A DNA stretch of 64,000 bases from Polytrichum commune (GCA_950295325.1 OX485805.1:6388501-6452500); one strand, 5' to 3'; shown: positions 12,941 to 25,373, counted from the stretch's first letter. Numbers and translations are program-made. Notes: generated by a model not told the origin, from the letters alone.

Positions 12941-13657
12941 TTTGTGGATGCACTGTGATGTCAAATACGGTGTGTGTACCTCTCTCCTTGCAGACACATC
13001 GTACAGAGGTCACCTACCTATTGGGTCAACCCATGGCCGCTTGTGCAGTCATGGACACCTGAGCATGAGTACGGGGCTTTTGGCTTTGTGTCTGTAACCA
13101 TCAATCATCTTCAAAGCATGCCTTCAATAGCCTTAGCCTTGGTTGAGGTTGAAGTTTGACTTGGAAGTTCCATTGGAATTAAAATCTAGTGGTAGCTGCT
13201 ACCCATTATTTGCAACTATTTTAAAGGGGACGGGAAGTGTGTTGAGGTTTGAACTATGGTTGCCTTGCCTTGCATTGCATGGTTATGCTTTGGTACGCTT
13301 CAAATGCATAATCTACAACAATTGAATAACAAGGTGACACACTTCGGAATGGGGATAAATGGAATGCATGATTCCTCCAAATATAGGTGTGATGTATGTG
13401 AGTACAAATTGAGTGATTTTTTTAGTATGCCCAAAAACACAAAACTTCAAGACCTTAGTCACTCAATCACCCTCTCAAATCACTGCATTAGTAGGTATTG
13501 ACAAACACGTTATCTAGAATCATTAGTAAATGTAGATTTGGATTTGGGTTCAGTTATTTTAGTTTGAATTGGACACATGGAAATGGGGTCTTGTCATGAT
13601 GACTGCTTGTGTCAAATGGGAAGTGTGTTCTAAGATCACTTTTATTTTAATAATGTA

Positions 13658-13720
13658 GGGACCACATTTTGTATTCTCAGAAAGATCGAAACTGGGTGAA
13701 TTGACACAAAATGTGGTCCC
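13658..13720. repeat. Short perfect inverted repeat
   Basis: GGGACCACATTTTGT at 13658-13672 is repeated as its exact complement at 13706-13720, leaving a 33-nt loop. It is probably the end of a decayed foldback element. The stem is too short for a typical plant miRNA precursor. Confidence 0.7.
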
Positions 13721-14391
13721 TCATACCTCTCAGCACGTGGCGCCATTCGAGCTGATTTCGATTTGTGTTGAACAAAACTAGAAGATACTCAAGAAGTGTT
13801 GTGAGTAGCGCAATTACAGTAGAAACAAACTTGGGTTGGATGACACAGTTCAAAATGACCAAGATAACATTGGAGTTGTCTTTCAATAACAAGAATAATA
13901 AGCAACGTTGGGCAATCTGATGTGAATTTGAGCTCGTTGGCCCTACCTTGCTCAAGAATCCTCTTGGTGTAGGGTGGGGGTTTATTGCTTACCTTGCAGT
14001 GGGTGGGCTCTTGGATTCCTACTCACTTAGCTAGTTTTTTTAGTCAAGTGGAGAAAAAATTTCACAGAGGAATTGAACTGCCAACCTCTCCATTTGGAAA
14101 TGGGTACCTCTCCAGTATATATATATGCTAGCACCATGGAGAGCAAGCATGAATGACAAGTCTCTTTGCTTGTAGGTTATTCTCCCCCTAAACCGTAAAC
14201 CAAGGTGCATAGTCTGTCTTCGAGCATTTTGAGCTCAATATTTATCAAATTGTTTTGATTTGCATGTTGTTGGAAAACCTGATCGGAATGTAGACTTTGC
14301 TAATGAGGACCTACGAGAAAATCCAAGATTGACCAAGGAGTCCAAAGATCTAGCACCTCTTGTATTAAAACTGTAGCTTGGACAAGACGAG

Positions 14392-14750
14392 ATGCCATTT
14401 GAAGATTATCTAATAATGGAAGGTGCAAACATCATTGAAGGTAAATATTGCATGACAAAGTTGGTTGATATGGTCTTGGGACATAGAATAGAGCCACCTA
14501 GTTTTGACCTTAATGCAAAGCCCTTGGACTCTTTAAATGTTGATGAGAGACCTCCACCTGTTATGAAATTGGCAGATGCTCAACATCATGCTCAAATATT
14601 AGGTACATTTTTAATGCATAACCCATTAGAGTTTACTCCTCCAAACGTAATGAAACTGCATGCCATATTGAAGTAGCTCAATAATGTATATGTTGCTAAT
14701 TTGAAGTGGCAACATCAATGGACTATTATTCCTTCTTCAAGTCCACACAA
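14392..14750 (+). pseudogene. Remnant of a pogo/Tigger-like transposase C-terminus
   Basis: The open frame 14392-14676 encodes ERPPPVMKLADAQHHAQIL followed by FLMHNPLEFTPPNVMKLHAIL. This aligns residue for residue with VVKLSDAQKYAKDVLNFMAS..STHELLEMEKIHDKL in the pogo-like element at 44906-45942. Past the stop at 14674-14676 the similarity goes on (LNNVYVANL against LIRIGVAHL), so the stop is a mutation in an older coding region. Only the C-terminal tail survives and the DDE catalytic core is absent. Downstream DNA (14870-15270) has repeated TTGAAGGGC and GATAATACGACAA motifs that may be subterminal repeats of this copy, but I could not define its ends. Confidence 0.55.
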
Positions 14751-16267
14751 ATTTCATGAGAGGAATTTGCATGTTTGTAAAGACATTTGAAAAAATGTAT
14801 ATTTTGTATATGTGGCAAAATATCTAATGTGTGGTTTTGTGAAGTGACTCGTTGTTATGACAAAGAGGTCCAATTTGTCATATTTTTGAATATATGACAC
14901 CTCGATAATACGACAAGTTTCTCGTTTCTCAAATGTGTCATTTTGAAGGGCTCTCAAATCTCAGCTCTTCAGTTGAAGGGTTGGTTCAAATCCAAGACGT
15001 CAATCCAAGAATATAGAAATGAAATACAAAACTCATATTAAACTTGTGCATGAATTATATGGTACATGTTTCGAGTACAATGTGAAGAATTAAGAATCAA
15101 CCATCTAACTCCACTTCTTGTAGTGATAATGCCCTATGCTTGTTGGTTCTTGTGACGGGCAAATTATATTGAGGACTTCAAGTGATGTCTTCATTTTCAA
15201 TTTGGGGTTGCATTTTGAAGGGCTATTTTGAGAGAGGTATATTTTGAAGGGCCAAATTGAGTTTGAAGGGCATTGAAGACTTCAATCTTGAACACTGATT
15301 GCAAGCCATATAATGCGGCATTCCAGAAAGAAAGGACTCCTTTTTGGGAGGTGTTTTGGCCTCAGCTGTCTGATCACATGCACAAACCGTAGAATCAAAC
15401 ACAGATTCAAACTATAAGTAGGTGCAAAGCTCGGATTGCTTCCTGAACGCTGGGAGAGAAAAGAAAAAACTTTACATCATCACGAGAGCACGAGATTTGA
15501 CATATCCATCAGGGTTCGTTTGAATCCCACATCTGTGGAGCCGGGACTCACTCGTCAAAGAAGAAAGATAGAAATGACTTACTCCTCTCTCACAAATCCT
15601 TGCAGAGGATGAAACACTTCTCGAGTGTCATCAACCCGTCATCCTCTACTGACAGGTTTTTGTCAAAACTTGCCAAGTCACTACGTTTTCTTGATCAAGT
15701 CAATGCTGTTGATGAAAAAGATGTTTTGTTCCCAGCTTGCTCGATTATCAAGAGTTTGTTTAATTTATAATCTCCCTGCAATTAAGCTCAAGTGCAATTA
15801 AACTTATGTACAGGAGCTGAGTTCAATACCATTCAAATTCTTCTTCAGTTCTCTACTATTTCTCGGTCATTGTTAGTATATTGTAGCTAACACATCTTAA
15901 CTTAAATTAGTTACCTATACCTTTGCAAACATCTGCAAACCTACCTCTCTTCTTCAAATCCTTCAAATGGGCTGCCACTCCCCAACCTCCAGCCATAATA
16001 TTTCATTCAACACACTCTGCCTGCGCTCTTGGTGATCATCGTCACCACCACCACCTCCTGCTGCCGCCCACATTGCTTGTGAGGCAGGCAGCTCTATGAT
16101 CAGTTGGTATGGCTTATGTTGTCAGGTCTACTAATTCATACTGAGGGTTAGCCCTAATCTGCAAGCTTCTTCAGGGGGGAAGGAAGAAGGCTTGCAAGTT
16201 TGCAAATTTTTGGGAGGTTTCATGGTGGAGAAGTTGTTGTTGTGGTTGTGGGAAGGAGGAAGCAAGC
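14751..16267. other. Region upstream of the LAX gene
   Basis: No gene seen. The left half carries repeated TTGAAGGGC motifs (14945, 15213, 15242, 15269). The right half should hold the promoter and 5' leader of the LAX gene; pyrimidine-rich stretches lie at 15930-16080. I cannot place a TATA box or transcription start with confidence. Confidence 0.5.
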
Positions 16268-19200
16268 ATGGCGGTGAATGGTGGGAGGATGATGGGTGGG
16301 TTTGAGGCATCGGAGCTACAGAATGGGAATGGGATCGCAGCTCATGGCAATGGATCATCAGTTGGGAATGAAGGTTTGGAGGATGGTACCGGAGGCATGC
16401 ATACAAGTGATGGCGGTGAGGGTGGTGGTGGTGGAAGAGTCGGAGCTTTTTTGCAGAAAACCCTCTGGCATGGCGGGTCAGTGTATGATGCTTGGCTTAA
16501 TGCTGTCTCCGCCCAGGTATAGCTTACTTGGAGCAACCCCAATCAACTGGCAATCCACCAGCTTCCAAACTCCAAATTCACCATCTTTCCTTCATCTTCC
16601 ATACTCCCTTACAATTCCCAAGTTTGTTTGAGTTTGGTTGAAGCTGCTTGTTGTGCATCATCCACCCTCTTGCTGCATGCAATAACTGGTTATTGAGGTG
16701 GCCGAGGTTTAAGCAGTAGACCTTGGACATGTCAACATCCCAACTCGCCTTTCTCCTCCTCCACCTCCGGTTCCCGAACCATCCATCTGTTCCTCCGGAC
16801 TCCCTTAAAATGCCCAACTTGCGTTAGACTTGCAGTCTGCAAAGAAGCGTGCTTATTTTATGAATTTATTAATAGTCGATTCTTCATCCTCCAAGTTCCT
16901 GCATGCATTGACTCAGTGGGGGCATTGGAGTGGGCAAGGTTTAGTTTAGTAGACCCTTGGACATGTCGACTCCCCAATTGCTCAACATCTGAAACTGTAT
17001 TTCTTAGTTGAAGCTTCTGCCATGGAATTTAGCTCATCATATACCCTGGCATGGGAAAAACTAGTTTGTAATGATTTCTCTACTTCCCAAGTTTGCTTCA
17101 GTGGCCGAGGTTCATGTAAACTCCCAAAGTCAGTTAGTGAGTGGAGAACTGCTCAACAACTCAGATTTTTATTTTATTTTTAAGGGTTGAAGAAGTTTGT
17201 GCCATGGAAGTAGAGTGGTTTATGAGTCCCACATGATCCCCACAGCTTGATTCTAGTGCCTCAAATATTTGACTAAAGGAATTGGCCTAGTCGACTAACC
17301 TTTGAAGGTTTGACAGTATTTGGGATATATGGGACTACTACTCCTGCTGCATGCTGTTTGTTTCAACTGTAGCAATTGCAACTGCAGGCAAGGCGGTTGG
17401 GTTGATTGGGTTCCATTTTTTTTGGGGGAGAGTTTTGAGTGGTTATGGAAATAATTTGGTCCCAATTTGGTGCAGGTTGGGCAAGTGATTCTGTCGATGC
17501 CCAGCTCCTACTCCCAGATGGGTTACAAGTGGGGCTTGATTTTCCACTTCCTCTATGTCACAATTGGTGTGTACACTTGCTACCTGCTTGCACGTCTGTA
17601 CGTGGAGTACCGAAGTCGCAAGGAAAAGGAGGGTGTGGAGTTCAAGAGACATGTCATCCAGGTAACAATTTGGAAGAAAAACAACTCAACAACCAGCCAT
17701 CCATCCATTCTTTCATTCATTAGTTAACTCAACATCATGATGAATTCAGAAAGTGGAAACACATTAGTCTTTTTTTCAAGTTTCCACATCATCCCAATCC
17801 TTTTCAAAGTGGAAAGGCAAATTTTGTTTGTTTTTCTCAGATTTAATGATCAACCCTTCAATCTTTCTTCAGAGATATTTCCTTTTTTTAATGTGGCTGT
17901 GGTTGGAAACTCATTGGACAGTACCATGAGCTGGTGGGATCATTTTGCGGTCCTTGGGCAGGAAGGATCTCTCTCTTCTTCAACATTGTCACTCTGGGGG
18001 CTGTTTCCGTAATACAGATAATTGCTTGTGCCAGGTCAGAAATGAAAATCCTCAAACTTGATCCACCCACTGCATGATGTTTTTTTCAATTAAATTTGAC
18101 AGTCAGTATATTCCTTCCGTTCCAAGAATTAAGATACCTGGTTGAATGAATGATATATCATTGTTGCTGGAAGATGACTCATGATTGTGACTAATTCTAT
18201 ATGGTTACATGCTGTAATTCTCGTGTGATTGCAGTGAAGCATACTACTTGAACTCACGCCTTACCAAGAGAACTTGGGCTGTGATCTTCGGAGGCTTGTC
18301 TCTCACCATTGACTTGCTTCCAACGCTTCACAACTTTCGAGTCTTCTCCTTCATAGGTGTCCTCACCACGACATACACTGCTTGGTACATGTTGACAGCC
18401 ACCCTAATCCATGGACAGGTATAATTGCTGCCCCTCATCAACTCCACTCCGGTGGCTTGCACTTTGCTCAAGAAAATTTTGGATTATCTGTGAGGGTGAA
18501 GGTTTAGAAGTTACCCCTGAATGTTTTGGTACTGTGAGTTTGACTTGCAATTTCTTTCCAGGATACGTATAATGTAACAACAGGAATATGGGTGCCTCTG
18601 TAGCAGTAAGTAGTATGAACCTGTATGCATCGTGCTGAATTCATCACTCCAACCCTGTGGGCTCTCAGTCCAAAGTGGATCTGCATACTTTTTAGATTCA
18701 GAAGCTACCTAAGCAATTCTGATCTGATCCGATCCACACTGAATAGCCCTTGGATGCAAGATCTCTAAGTTTGAAGTTTTGACCTGATTTTAGTAGCTTT
18801 CTCCATGATTCTAGTTTTCAGAAATAGGTGATATGAAGGCATGAGTGTGTTTAACCTTCAAGAATAGTAGAAGAACTTCAATTTTCTATGAATTACCACT
18901 GCACAAGAAGAATGCGTGTCAGAGTTTTATATTATGAGGCTTGCAGACGGTTGGGGGAAAATACTTGAGTAACTGTTTTTTGGAAATATTATAATTGTCT
19001 TTGCTACATACTACTGTACTTGGGAGGGACTTCCAATGGGGCAATTTACCACAGGGGGGGAAAACACATGGTAAAGTGGTAGGGTGCCAGTTCTCCAGTG
19101 AAGTTGGGAGTGATCGGCTTTAGTCAATCGTCCAAAAACTTCCTTGTTGTGCAATGTACATCCTGTTGAAGAACTCATCACTTTTGGAGGAACAAAAAGG

Positions 19201-22200
19201 GAAATAAGCAAGGGTTGTACAACCATACCACACTTACTGAAGGAAACCAAAAACTGCCACCATGTCATGTTGGTTCGTAGCATCATATGATCTCCTGTGG
19301 AGTTCTAACACTTCTTGTTTCATTGGCTTCGATCAGAGTCCAGGTGTTACTCATCATGCCCCCACAAGCTTGCAGACATTCTTCACCGGCACAACCAACA
19401 TCCTGTTCGGCACAGGAGGTCACGCAGTCACCATGTAAGTTAACCTTTTGTTTTGTTTTTCGTTTTGTTTTTCTGATAAATTAAATTGGCCCCAGGCTAG
19501 ATCACATCTTCATTCGGTTGGGCCCCGCCCCTCCCACGCCTCCTTCACTGCCCGGTCTTCCTGTCCCCACTTGCATGGGAACACTTCCGTTGGGAACCAA
19601 TGTGACAATACCTGGTCACTAAAGTCATTAAGTGTCCGATCACTTAAGGCATTAAGTTCCTTTGGCATGTGCAGGAACTCCATCAATTATCTTGGGAATA
19701 ATGAAAGTGATGTCAACTTGAATATTTGTAATTTTGACCGGGTATTGTCACATTTTTTCCCAACGAGGAAGAGTTCCCACGCATGTGCGGGTAGGAAGAC
19801 CGAGCAGTGAAGGAGGCGTGCGATGGACGGCGCCTAGCCGAATGAGGATGTGATCTAGCCCGGGGTAATGAAACGCTAAGTTATTTCATTCAAGCCAAAA
19901 AAACAAACATAAGAATATAGGTGTCTGGGGAAGGATTTTGGGCATGATCGGTCGAGATCTTAGTGTTTCCAAGTTTCCCAGTCCAACCGGTTACATGTTG
20001 ACTTCTTTCAGTTTTCTTCATTAATTAGAGTTGTACTCTGAATCCCTCTAAAATGATCGTTAATAATCCTAAAGTCTTGAACTTGAAGCGATTGTTTCTC
20101 AAATTCAAGCAGTTCATCTGTAAGTGGTGGTTGTTTCTCCCCGTTCATTAGAGAATACTAGAGCAGGCTAACTAGACTCTAGGAATTGGTCACAAGATTC
20201 TTGAATAGCAAGGTTTTTTTTGTTTGCTATTGTTTAGTTAGTCTTAAAATACAAAGTTTTTAACATAAAATGTTCTTTTAATGTGATGGCCAAGAGTTTG
20301 TGGTGTCTTCGGAAACCCAATTATGTGTAAGGTGAAAATGCATCTAACTACCTATTCTGTAGCTTAGTAATGTCAATTTTAAGATAAGAGTGATCTAGTC
20401 TAGTCTAGTCTAGTCTAGTGGGGATCTAGTTGGAATGATTTGGCTGTCAACCTCTAAAGGACAAGTTGCTTTTACAAGAGTCATATGTCGACGCCGCAAA
20501 CCTCAAGCCATGTTGTGCCCACCTATAGAACAAAGGATTCAAAGTGTACGGAAGTTGTACCAAGGAAGCCATAAAGTTGCAACATATTCCAAACCTTTAA
20601 ACCTCCACCAAGATCAGAAGTAGTTGGTCCTTCAGTTTTCCTAAGTTGCTTCAAGGACTCATCCAACTAATCATGCTCACACACTAGGTACACTTGTGGT
20701 AGGGTTGGAGAATGTGTTATTAACTAACAAACTAGAAACTTAGGATCAAGGTTATGATACTGGCTTAGAGGTACATGAGTGATAGTACCTCATGTTGCCC
20801 TAAGCTCTCTATTTCAGGTCCCCATTGTCTTGTTTGTTTTGTGGGTCGTGAAATAGAATTGTTTCATTTTCTTCAAAAAGAAAAAGAAAATAGAAGCTAC
20901 TGTAATGAACTTCGGTTCTCAACAGAAAGATAAGTAGATGGCAGTTTGTTTAATTACCACAAGTTGCAACTAGTACAAACTTGAGTTAAACTTCTCACAT
21001 TTAACTCACGGAGAAAGCGAATTAAATCATACTCGCGTATCTGCCATTCATCCAACATAAAAGCTCTTGATTAGTATGCAGCCTGGAGGCTACTAGAATG
21101 AGTTTTAAAGACCCCAGATTAATCAATGAAATGTGCAGAGAGATCATGCACGCGATGTGGAAACCAGTGAGATACAAATACGTATACGTGGCGTGCACAT
21201 TATTTGTGTTGACAATCAGCGTGCCCCATTCGGTTGCCATGTACTGGGCGTATGGCGACAAGCTCAATCATCAGAGCAACGCATTGGCGCTCTTGCCTGT
21301 CTCATATGCCCGTTCCACCGCCCTCGGTTTCATGATCATTCATCAGGTATGCCTTCTTATTCAACAAACTCTGATCTGATTCAATCTTATCCTCTCTTAT
21401 CTTCCGACAGTTCAATTGCAGCATCATATCAACAATGTGTGACTTGTTGAGATTCACTCCCACCAGTGTCTGGGGAGAATTTTGAGCATAGTTGGTTGCC
21501 ATCCTAGTGTTCCCAAGTCCAACTGGTTACATGTTGACATCTTTCGGTTTTTCTTTAATAATTTGAGGTGTATTCCTTAAATTTCTCTAAACTGATCACT
21601 GAGGCTAACAAGGCTCACAATGCTAAATATCAATGATGGTCCATATACTATCGAGCCTTAGAATTGTAAGGTTCAAGGCTTAGTTGATCAGGATGGCTTA
21701 TGTGTCTTGTCATGAGCTGCCTAAACCCTCTCTCGACTTCAGGTTTCTGGTAACAAAACTAAAACGTTTCATTTGTCTCAAAAAAGAGAAAATGGGGACT
21801 TTTTTTGAATAAAAAGAAAAATAATGAAATTTGGTAAACTCGACCACTGCACATGGGGATGGTTTCTGACTTTTGTGAAGGAGTCTTTTTCCAAGGTGGT
21901 CAATTATTTAATGTTGGAGTTAATGTTTTCATTTTTATTTTTTTATTTTTTTCAGGCGATTGCATTTGGACTATACATTATGCCCCTAAATTTCATGTGG
22001 GAGAAGCTTTGGGGATTGCACCAAGCACATTACCTCAAGAGGATTGCAGTGCGGATCCCCATCGGTTGCTTGCTGTGGTTGTTGGCCCTCATGTTCCCAT
22101 TCTTTGGACCGTTGAACTCCTTGATCGGATCGCTCTTCATGAGCTTCTCCGTCTTCATCATCCCCACTCTTGTCTACACCTACACCTTCTGGACACCGGC

Positions 22201-23182
22201 CGCCCGCCAGGTAACATTTTTTAAACGAATCTCACGTGCCATCATCCAAACCTAGATATTATAATTTTATTATAACACCTCACCACCAATCCAATCCAAA
22301 AACTCATTCACATATAAAGTGCCACATCAAAGTTCATTCGCACCCCCAAAAGAGAACAAAACTCAATTGCACGGGTCTCTTTGTCGTCCATTTGTCCTAA
22401 TTTTCCAATCCGCCCGCCATTCTGATCTCACCACACTTACCACAAACATTTGATGAATTTAGTGTGGCATTCAATCAATGTGCCATGTTAATGAGAGTAA
22501 TCTTCATGAATTTGTAGTCTAGTATCGACTGTCATATTACACTCTCTGTAGTTGTCGTCTAGTGATACTAGCAAAAGAAGTCATGTGGGTTGATGATGAA
22601 TAATACGGACCACACTAAGTTAAATTAGGTGTTAGATGTACATTTCTATCGCTCACCTTCTGCCTACTCATTTTCCAAATAATCCAAAGGTGGGGATACT
22701 CGACCCTTAAGATTTCCTTGCAAGAACTTTTAAACCAAGACAACCTTACACTACTCCGTAGGGTTTCCAAGGGTAGGTCACAGAAGAAACTAATTAAGGG
22801 AAGAGAGGGATGGGGTCTACCCATTTTAGAACTTGATTTGATTAATGACTGGTTGGATACATATGCTAATTGAACCTTGAACAAATGGTTGGACTGGTAT
22901 ATCAAACTCAAAGTAGACATTAAGTACTTGCTTCCTTGCAATCTTGAGTAGACTTTGTGATTGATTCAAAGCTTGCTTCACATGATGTGATTGCAGAACC
23001 AAGTGGAGAAACCGGGCAAGGTCAGGAGGCTTCTTGGATGGCCAGGCATGTTAACCATCAACATATTTGTGGTTTTGCTCATATTTGTGTTGGGAACCGG
23101 GTTCGGGAGTTGGGCAAGTGTCAATAACATCATCCAACAAGTGCAATCCTTTGGTATTTTCCAAGCTTGCTATCAATGCTAG
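16268..23182 (+). CDS. LAX: Auxin influx carrier, AUX1/LAX family (8 exons, 492 aa)
   Basis: This is a plasma-membrane proton/auxin symporter of the amino acid/auxin permease family; members drive uptake of indole-3-acetic acid. Exons: 16268-16516, 17476-17661, 17922-18034, 18235-18418, 19337-19434, 21139-21346, 21956-22210 and 22997-23182, all GT-AG and in phase. The total is 492 aa, against about 485 for Arabidopsis AUX1. Residues 1-50 are a Gly-rich, poorly conserved N-terminus. Then come family landmarks: LWHGGSVYDAWLNAVSAQ (end of exon 1), YVEYRSRKEKEGVEFKRHVIQ (exon 2), IIACAS, TYTAWY and LIHGQ (exons 3-4), TNILFGTGGHAV (exon 5), EIMHAMWKP (exon 6), FFGPLNS (exon 7) and the terminal CYQC. 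About eleven membrane segments are expected for the family. The ATG at 16268 begins the frame that leads into WHGGS. Exon 3 opens with YHELVGS where AUX1 has WFEVLDG, so this belongs to a divergent branch. AATAAA signals lie near 23546 and 23738. Confidence 0.93.
19486..19868. mobile_element. MITE with about 130-bp inverted arms in LAX intron 5
   Basis: The left arm from about 19486 (CCAGGCTAGATCACATC, then CACGCCTCCTTCACTG, CGGTCTTCCT, GTGACAATACC) returns inverted in the right arm up to about 19868 (GATGTGATCTAG, CAGTGAAGGAGGCGTG, AGGAAGACCG, GGTATTGTCAC). About 85% of arm positions appear to match. A loop of roughly 120 nt separates the arms. The ends may extend into the flanking T- and A-rich tracts, so no target duplication could be fixed. 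The 120-codon open frame across it is a by-product. Confidence 0.85.
19925..20155 (-). repeat. Single arm of the AACCGGTT foldback family in LAX intron 5
   Basis: It corresponds to the right arm of 25672-26105: GAGATCTTAGTGTTTCCAAG, CCAACCGGTTACATGTTGAC, CTAAAGTCTTGAACTT, CAGTTCATCTGTAA and TTCTCCCC occur in the same order. The partner arm is missing. Confidence 0.75.
20393..20419 (+). repeat. (TCTAG)5 pentanucleotide repeat in LAX intron 5
   Basis: Five consecutive TCTAG units, with a further isolated TCTAG nearby at 20425. Confidence 0.9.
21465..21600 (-). repeat. Truncated arm of the AACCGGTT foldback family in LAX intron 6
   Basis: GTTGGTTGCCATCCTAGTG, CAAGTCCAACTGGTTACATG and TTGACATCTTTCGGTTTTTC match the inner part of the right arm at 25905-26010, after which the copy stops. 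Confidence 0.7.
22436..22640. mobile_element. About 200-bp MITE, TAGTGTGGC family, in LAX intron 7
   Basis: The left end ACAAACATTTGATGAATTTAGTGTGGCA and the inverse of the right end (ACACCTAATTTAACTTAGTGTGG) are diverged inverted repeats. The internal block GTGGGTTGATGATGAATAATACGGACCACACT reappears at 60025-60060 in the copy downstream of the GH9 genes, which identifies a shared family. Confidence 0.6.
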
Positions 23183-24782
23183 GGATTAGGTTACTGGACA
23201 TAACCATTTGGGCGTTGACATCTCGTCTAGGCCCTCCGATCATGGAGACCTACGGCTCATATTGAGGACGGAGCACATGTTATGAGGGTTGTGTTCTAGG
23301 GGATCGGAGTCATCCTCTTCCCCAATCGTAGAACGTCACCTCGTGCGTCAAAATGGTTATAGCATAATTGGATTGATCTCTGACACCATTACAACAACAA
23401 CCTAGGCTTACAAAATGCTAAAACCCTGAACCCTAAACTTTAAGGCCTCCTAAAACCTTACAAACACGATATCCCAAAACTTGGAAGGGTTTTCTACATG
23501 ATTATATTACGACCACCCCCCTTTGCTGGTAGCCCACTCTGGAGAAATAAATGGGGTCGGAGTGTCACACTTTCGTGATTGATAAACTTTCACTGTCACA
23601 GAGGTTGCGACGAGTATTTCGGTTTTGATCTGGTACTAACTTAAGTTAGCTATTTCTTGTGGAAGGAATGGGTATTGATATCCCAGCAGCCAATCATCCT
23701 GTACCATGTGTATTTTACGTAGTTTGGCAGTACAAATAAATACCATCATCCTTTTAGAGTTCAGTTACATGAGCCAGTGTGTTTCTAAGGTTTCGTTGTA
23801 TAAGAAGTTATTGCTGAATCATCCTCTACGGTAGAGTAGGGTAGCAGCCAGGCCTTTACGTCTAAAGCCCAAAGAAGCTCTCTAGGTATCATCAGGGAAA
23901 CCTGACTCAGTGCGAAAAACATTTGTTTTGATCCCTTAATTGGCTCTTCCATTTCATGGGCAAGAAAAAATTATACTGCACTTGGAGTTTCTGGTTTGGG
24001 TAGCCTTTCAACTTCTTCTCTGCTGCCATGATTATGTCCACCCAGTGTTCAATATTGAAGTCTCTAATGTCATTTTGGTCGTCAAAATTTTTATTTTTTT
24101 GGGGCACTTCACAAAAATGTGCTTTGCAAAGTTTCCACCCTTCACAATGAATGCCTCTTCAAAAATTGCATGTCACAAAATACTGCAATTTCCAAATAGA
24201 AACATAGTTGGACTCCAATCTTGACACTCTAGCAGACACTTTCAAATTTCAATAACTCCTGCAATTTCGATTCTACAACTTCGACTCGGCACTGACTGCA
24301 ACTTTGGCTTGGCAACATAGCTATATATGAACGTAGATATTCCAAACAAAATTGGGTGAAGAGTGATTGTAGAAGTCGATTGAAACTCAAAACATTAGAT
24401 GCATTGATGAGAGTGTCATTATGCGGTCTTCTGATGGAAAATATGGATTGGGCTAGAATTTGACACTTGGAAATCAACAAAAAACTGGAGGGCTTTGCCT
24501 TTGGAGTTGAATGATGATTAAGTGCATTATGTAGGGAATCTAAATAATCCTAATCTGTGCGTGTTACTAGTTGGAGTTACGTAGTGCTATAACTATTTAA
24601 TGAGAATGTAATATTATGCCAAGCAAAGTCATTTATGCTCTATAATGTCCGAATACCTTGTTGAACTTTTGTTAGTAAAAAATGAATTCTTGAGTAAGAT
24701 ATTATTGCACTGCGTAACTCTGAATAATAGCACGCATTGATTGGGATAATCAGTGTAGTACAAATAAAGTAGATATTTTTAA

Positions 24783-24995
24783 TCTTAGATGGACACCTTT
24801 TGAGGGTATAAGTGGTGTATGGTTAGGTGTGGTTCTAAGAACGGATGCCAACGAGACGTGTGTTGGAAAGAGATTGGACAAGGTGCTCAAAGTTTGTTAA
24901 CCATTCTAAACGATGCAATCAACATAATTGGGGACACCTATATGAATATTTAATTAACTCATGATACAATCTTTACAATAACAATGAGCTGGATA
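24783..24995 (-). mobile_element. GGTATGTGGG-group MITE, reverse orientation, partial
   Basis: Diagnostic core: GTGGTGTATGGTTAGGTGTGG, TTCTAAGAACGGATGCCAA, AGAGATTGGACAAGGTGCTCAAA and AATTGGGGACACCTATATGA. It lacks a clear left terminal repeat. Confidence 0.65.
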
Positions 24996-25340
24996 TTTGT
25001 ACAAGCTCCAGAAGTCATGGACTAGATAACCAACAAGAGGAGAGTGGATGATGAGTCACAAGAACGGCGAGTCATCCACCTACTCAAGTTGGTTATTAGT
25101 CATAACCAACTTGTGGAAAAAATCTAAGAATTATGGATGATGTCATGCCTCTATGGATGAAACTTTGTGGCGAGTTTTGATCACCCTTCTTCTCTTGGGT
25201 GAGGAAATCGGTCATGAGGAAAGCAGCTACATGCATGATTTGGATTTGCTTATCATCTTGCACTAATTGGATATTTCATATCCTACGAGAAGTGGATGCA
25301 GAGAGAAAAACGCTTGTTTTAGACCCGCTTACCTAATCCA

Positions 25341-25343
<3 letters not shown>

Positions 25344-25373
<30 letters not shown>
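25344..25373. repeat. (AT)n microsatellite
   Basis: About fifteen uninterrupted AT units. Confidence 0.95.

Larger units (their letters stand above)
11216..14390. other. Gene-poor DNA with repeats and microsatellites
   Basis: No supportable gene. It includes an (AC)n-(AT)n tract (11307-11352), a diverged copy of the GGTATGTGGG MITE group (about 12450-12830), a (GT)n tract (12916-12940) and a short perfect hairpin (13658-13720). Open frames here are short and overlap these repeats. Confidence 0.6.

Noticed and set aside
17841-17921. LAX exon 3 starting earlier, to include GWKLIGQ
   Set aside because: The AG at 17839-17840 is in phase but is followed at once by TAA, and AGs at 17871-17874 give the wrong phase. 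The AG at 17920-17921 is the only phase-0 acceptor.
17737-18012. 91-codon open frame across LAX exon 3
   Set aside because: It is in a different frame from the conserved IIACAS coding frame and has no homology; it is a shadow.
19448-19810. 120-codon open frame in LAX intron 5
   Set aside because: It lies almost wholly inside a MITE with inverted arms, and the intron is bounded by good splice sites joining conserved LAX exons.
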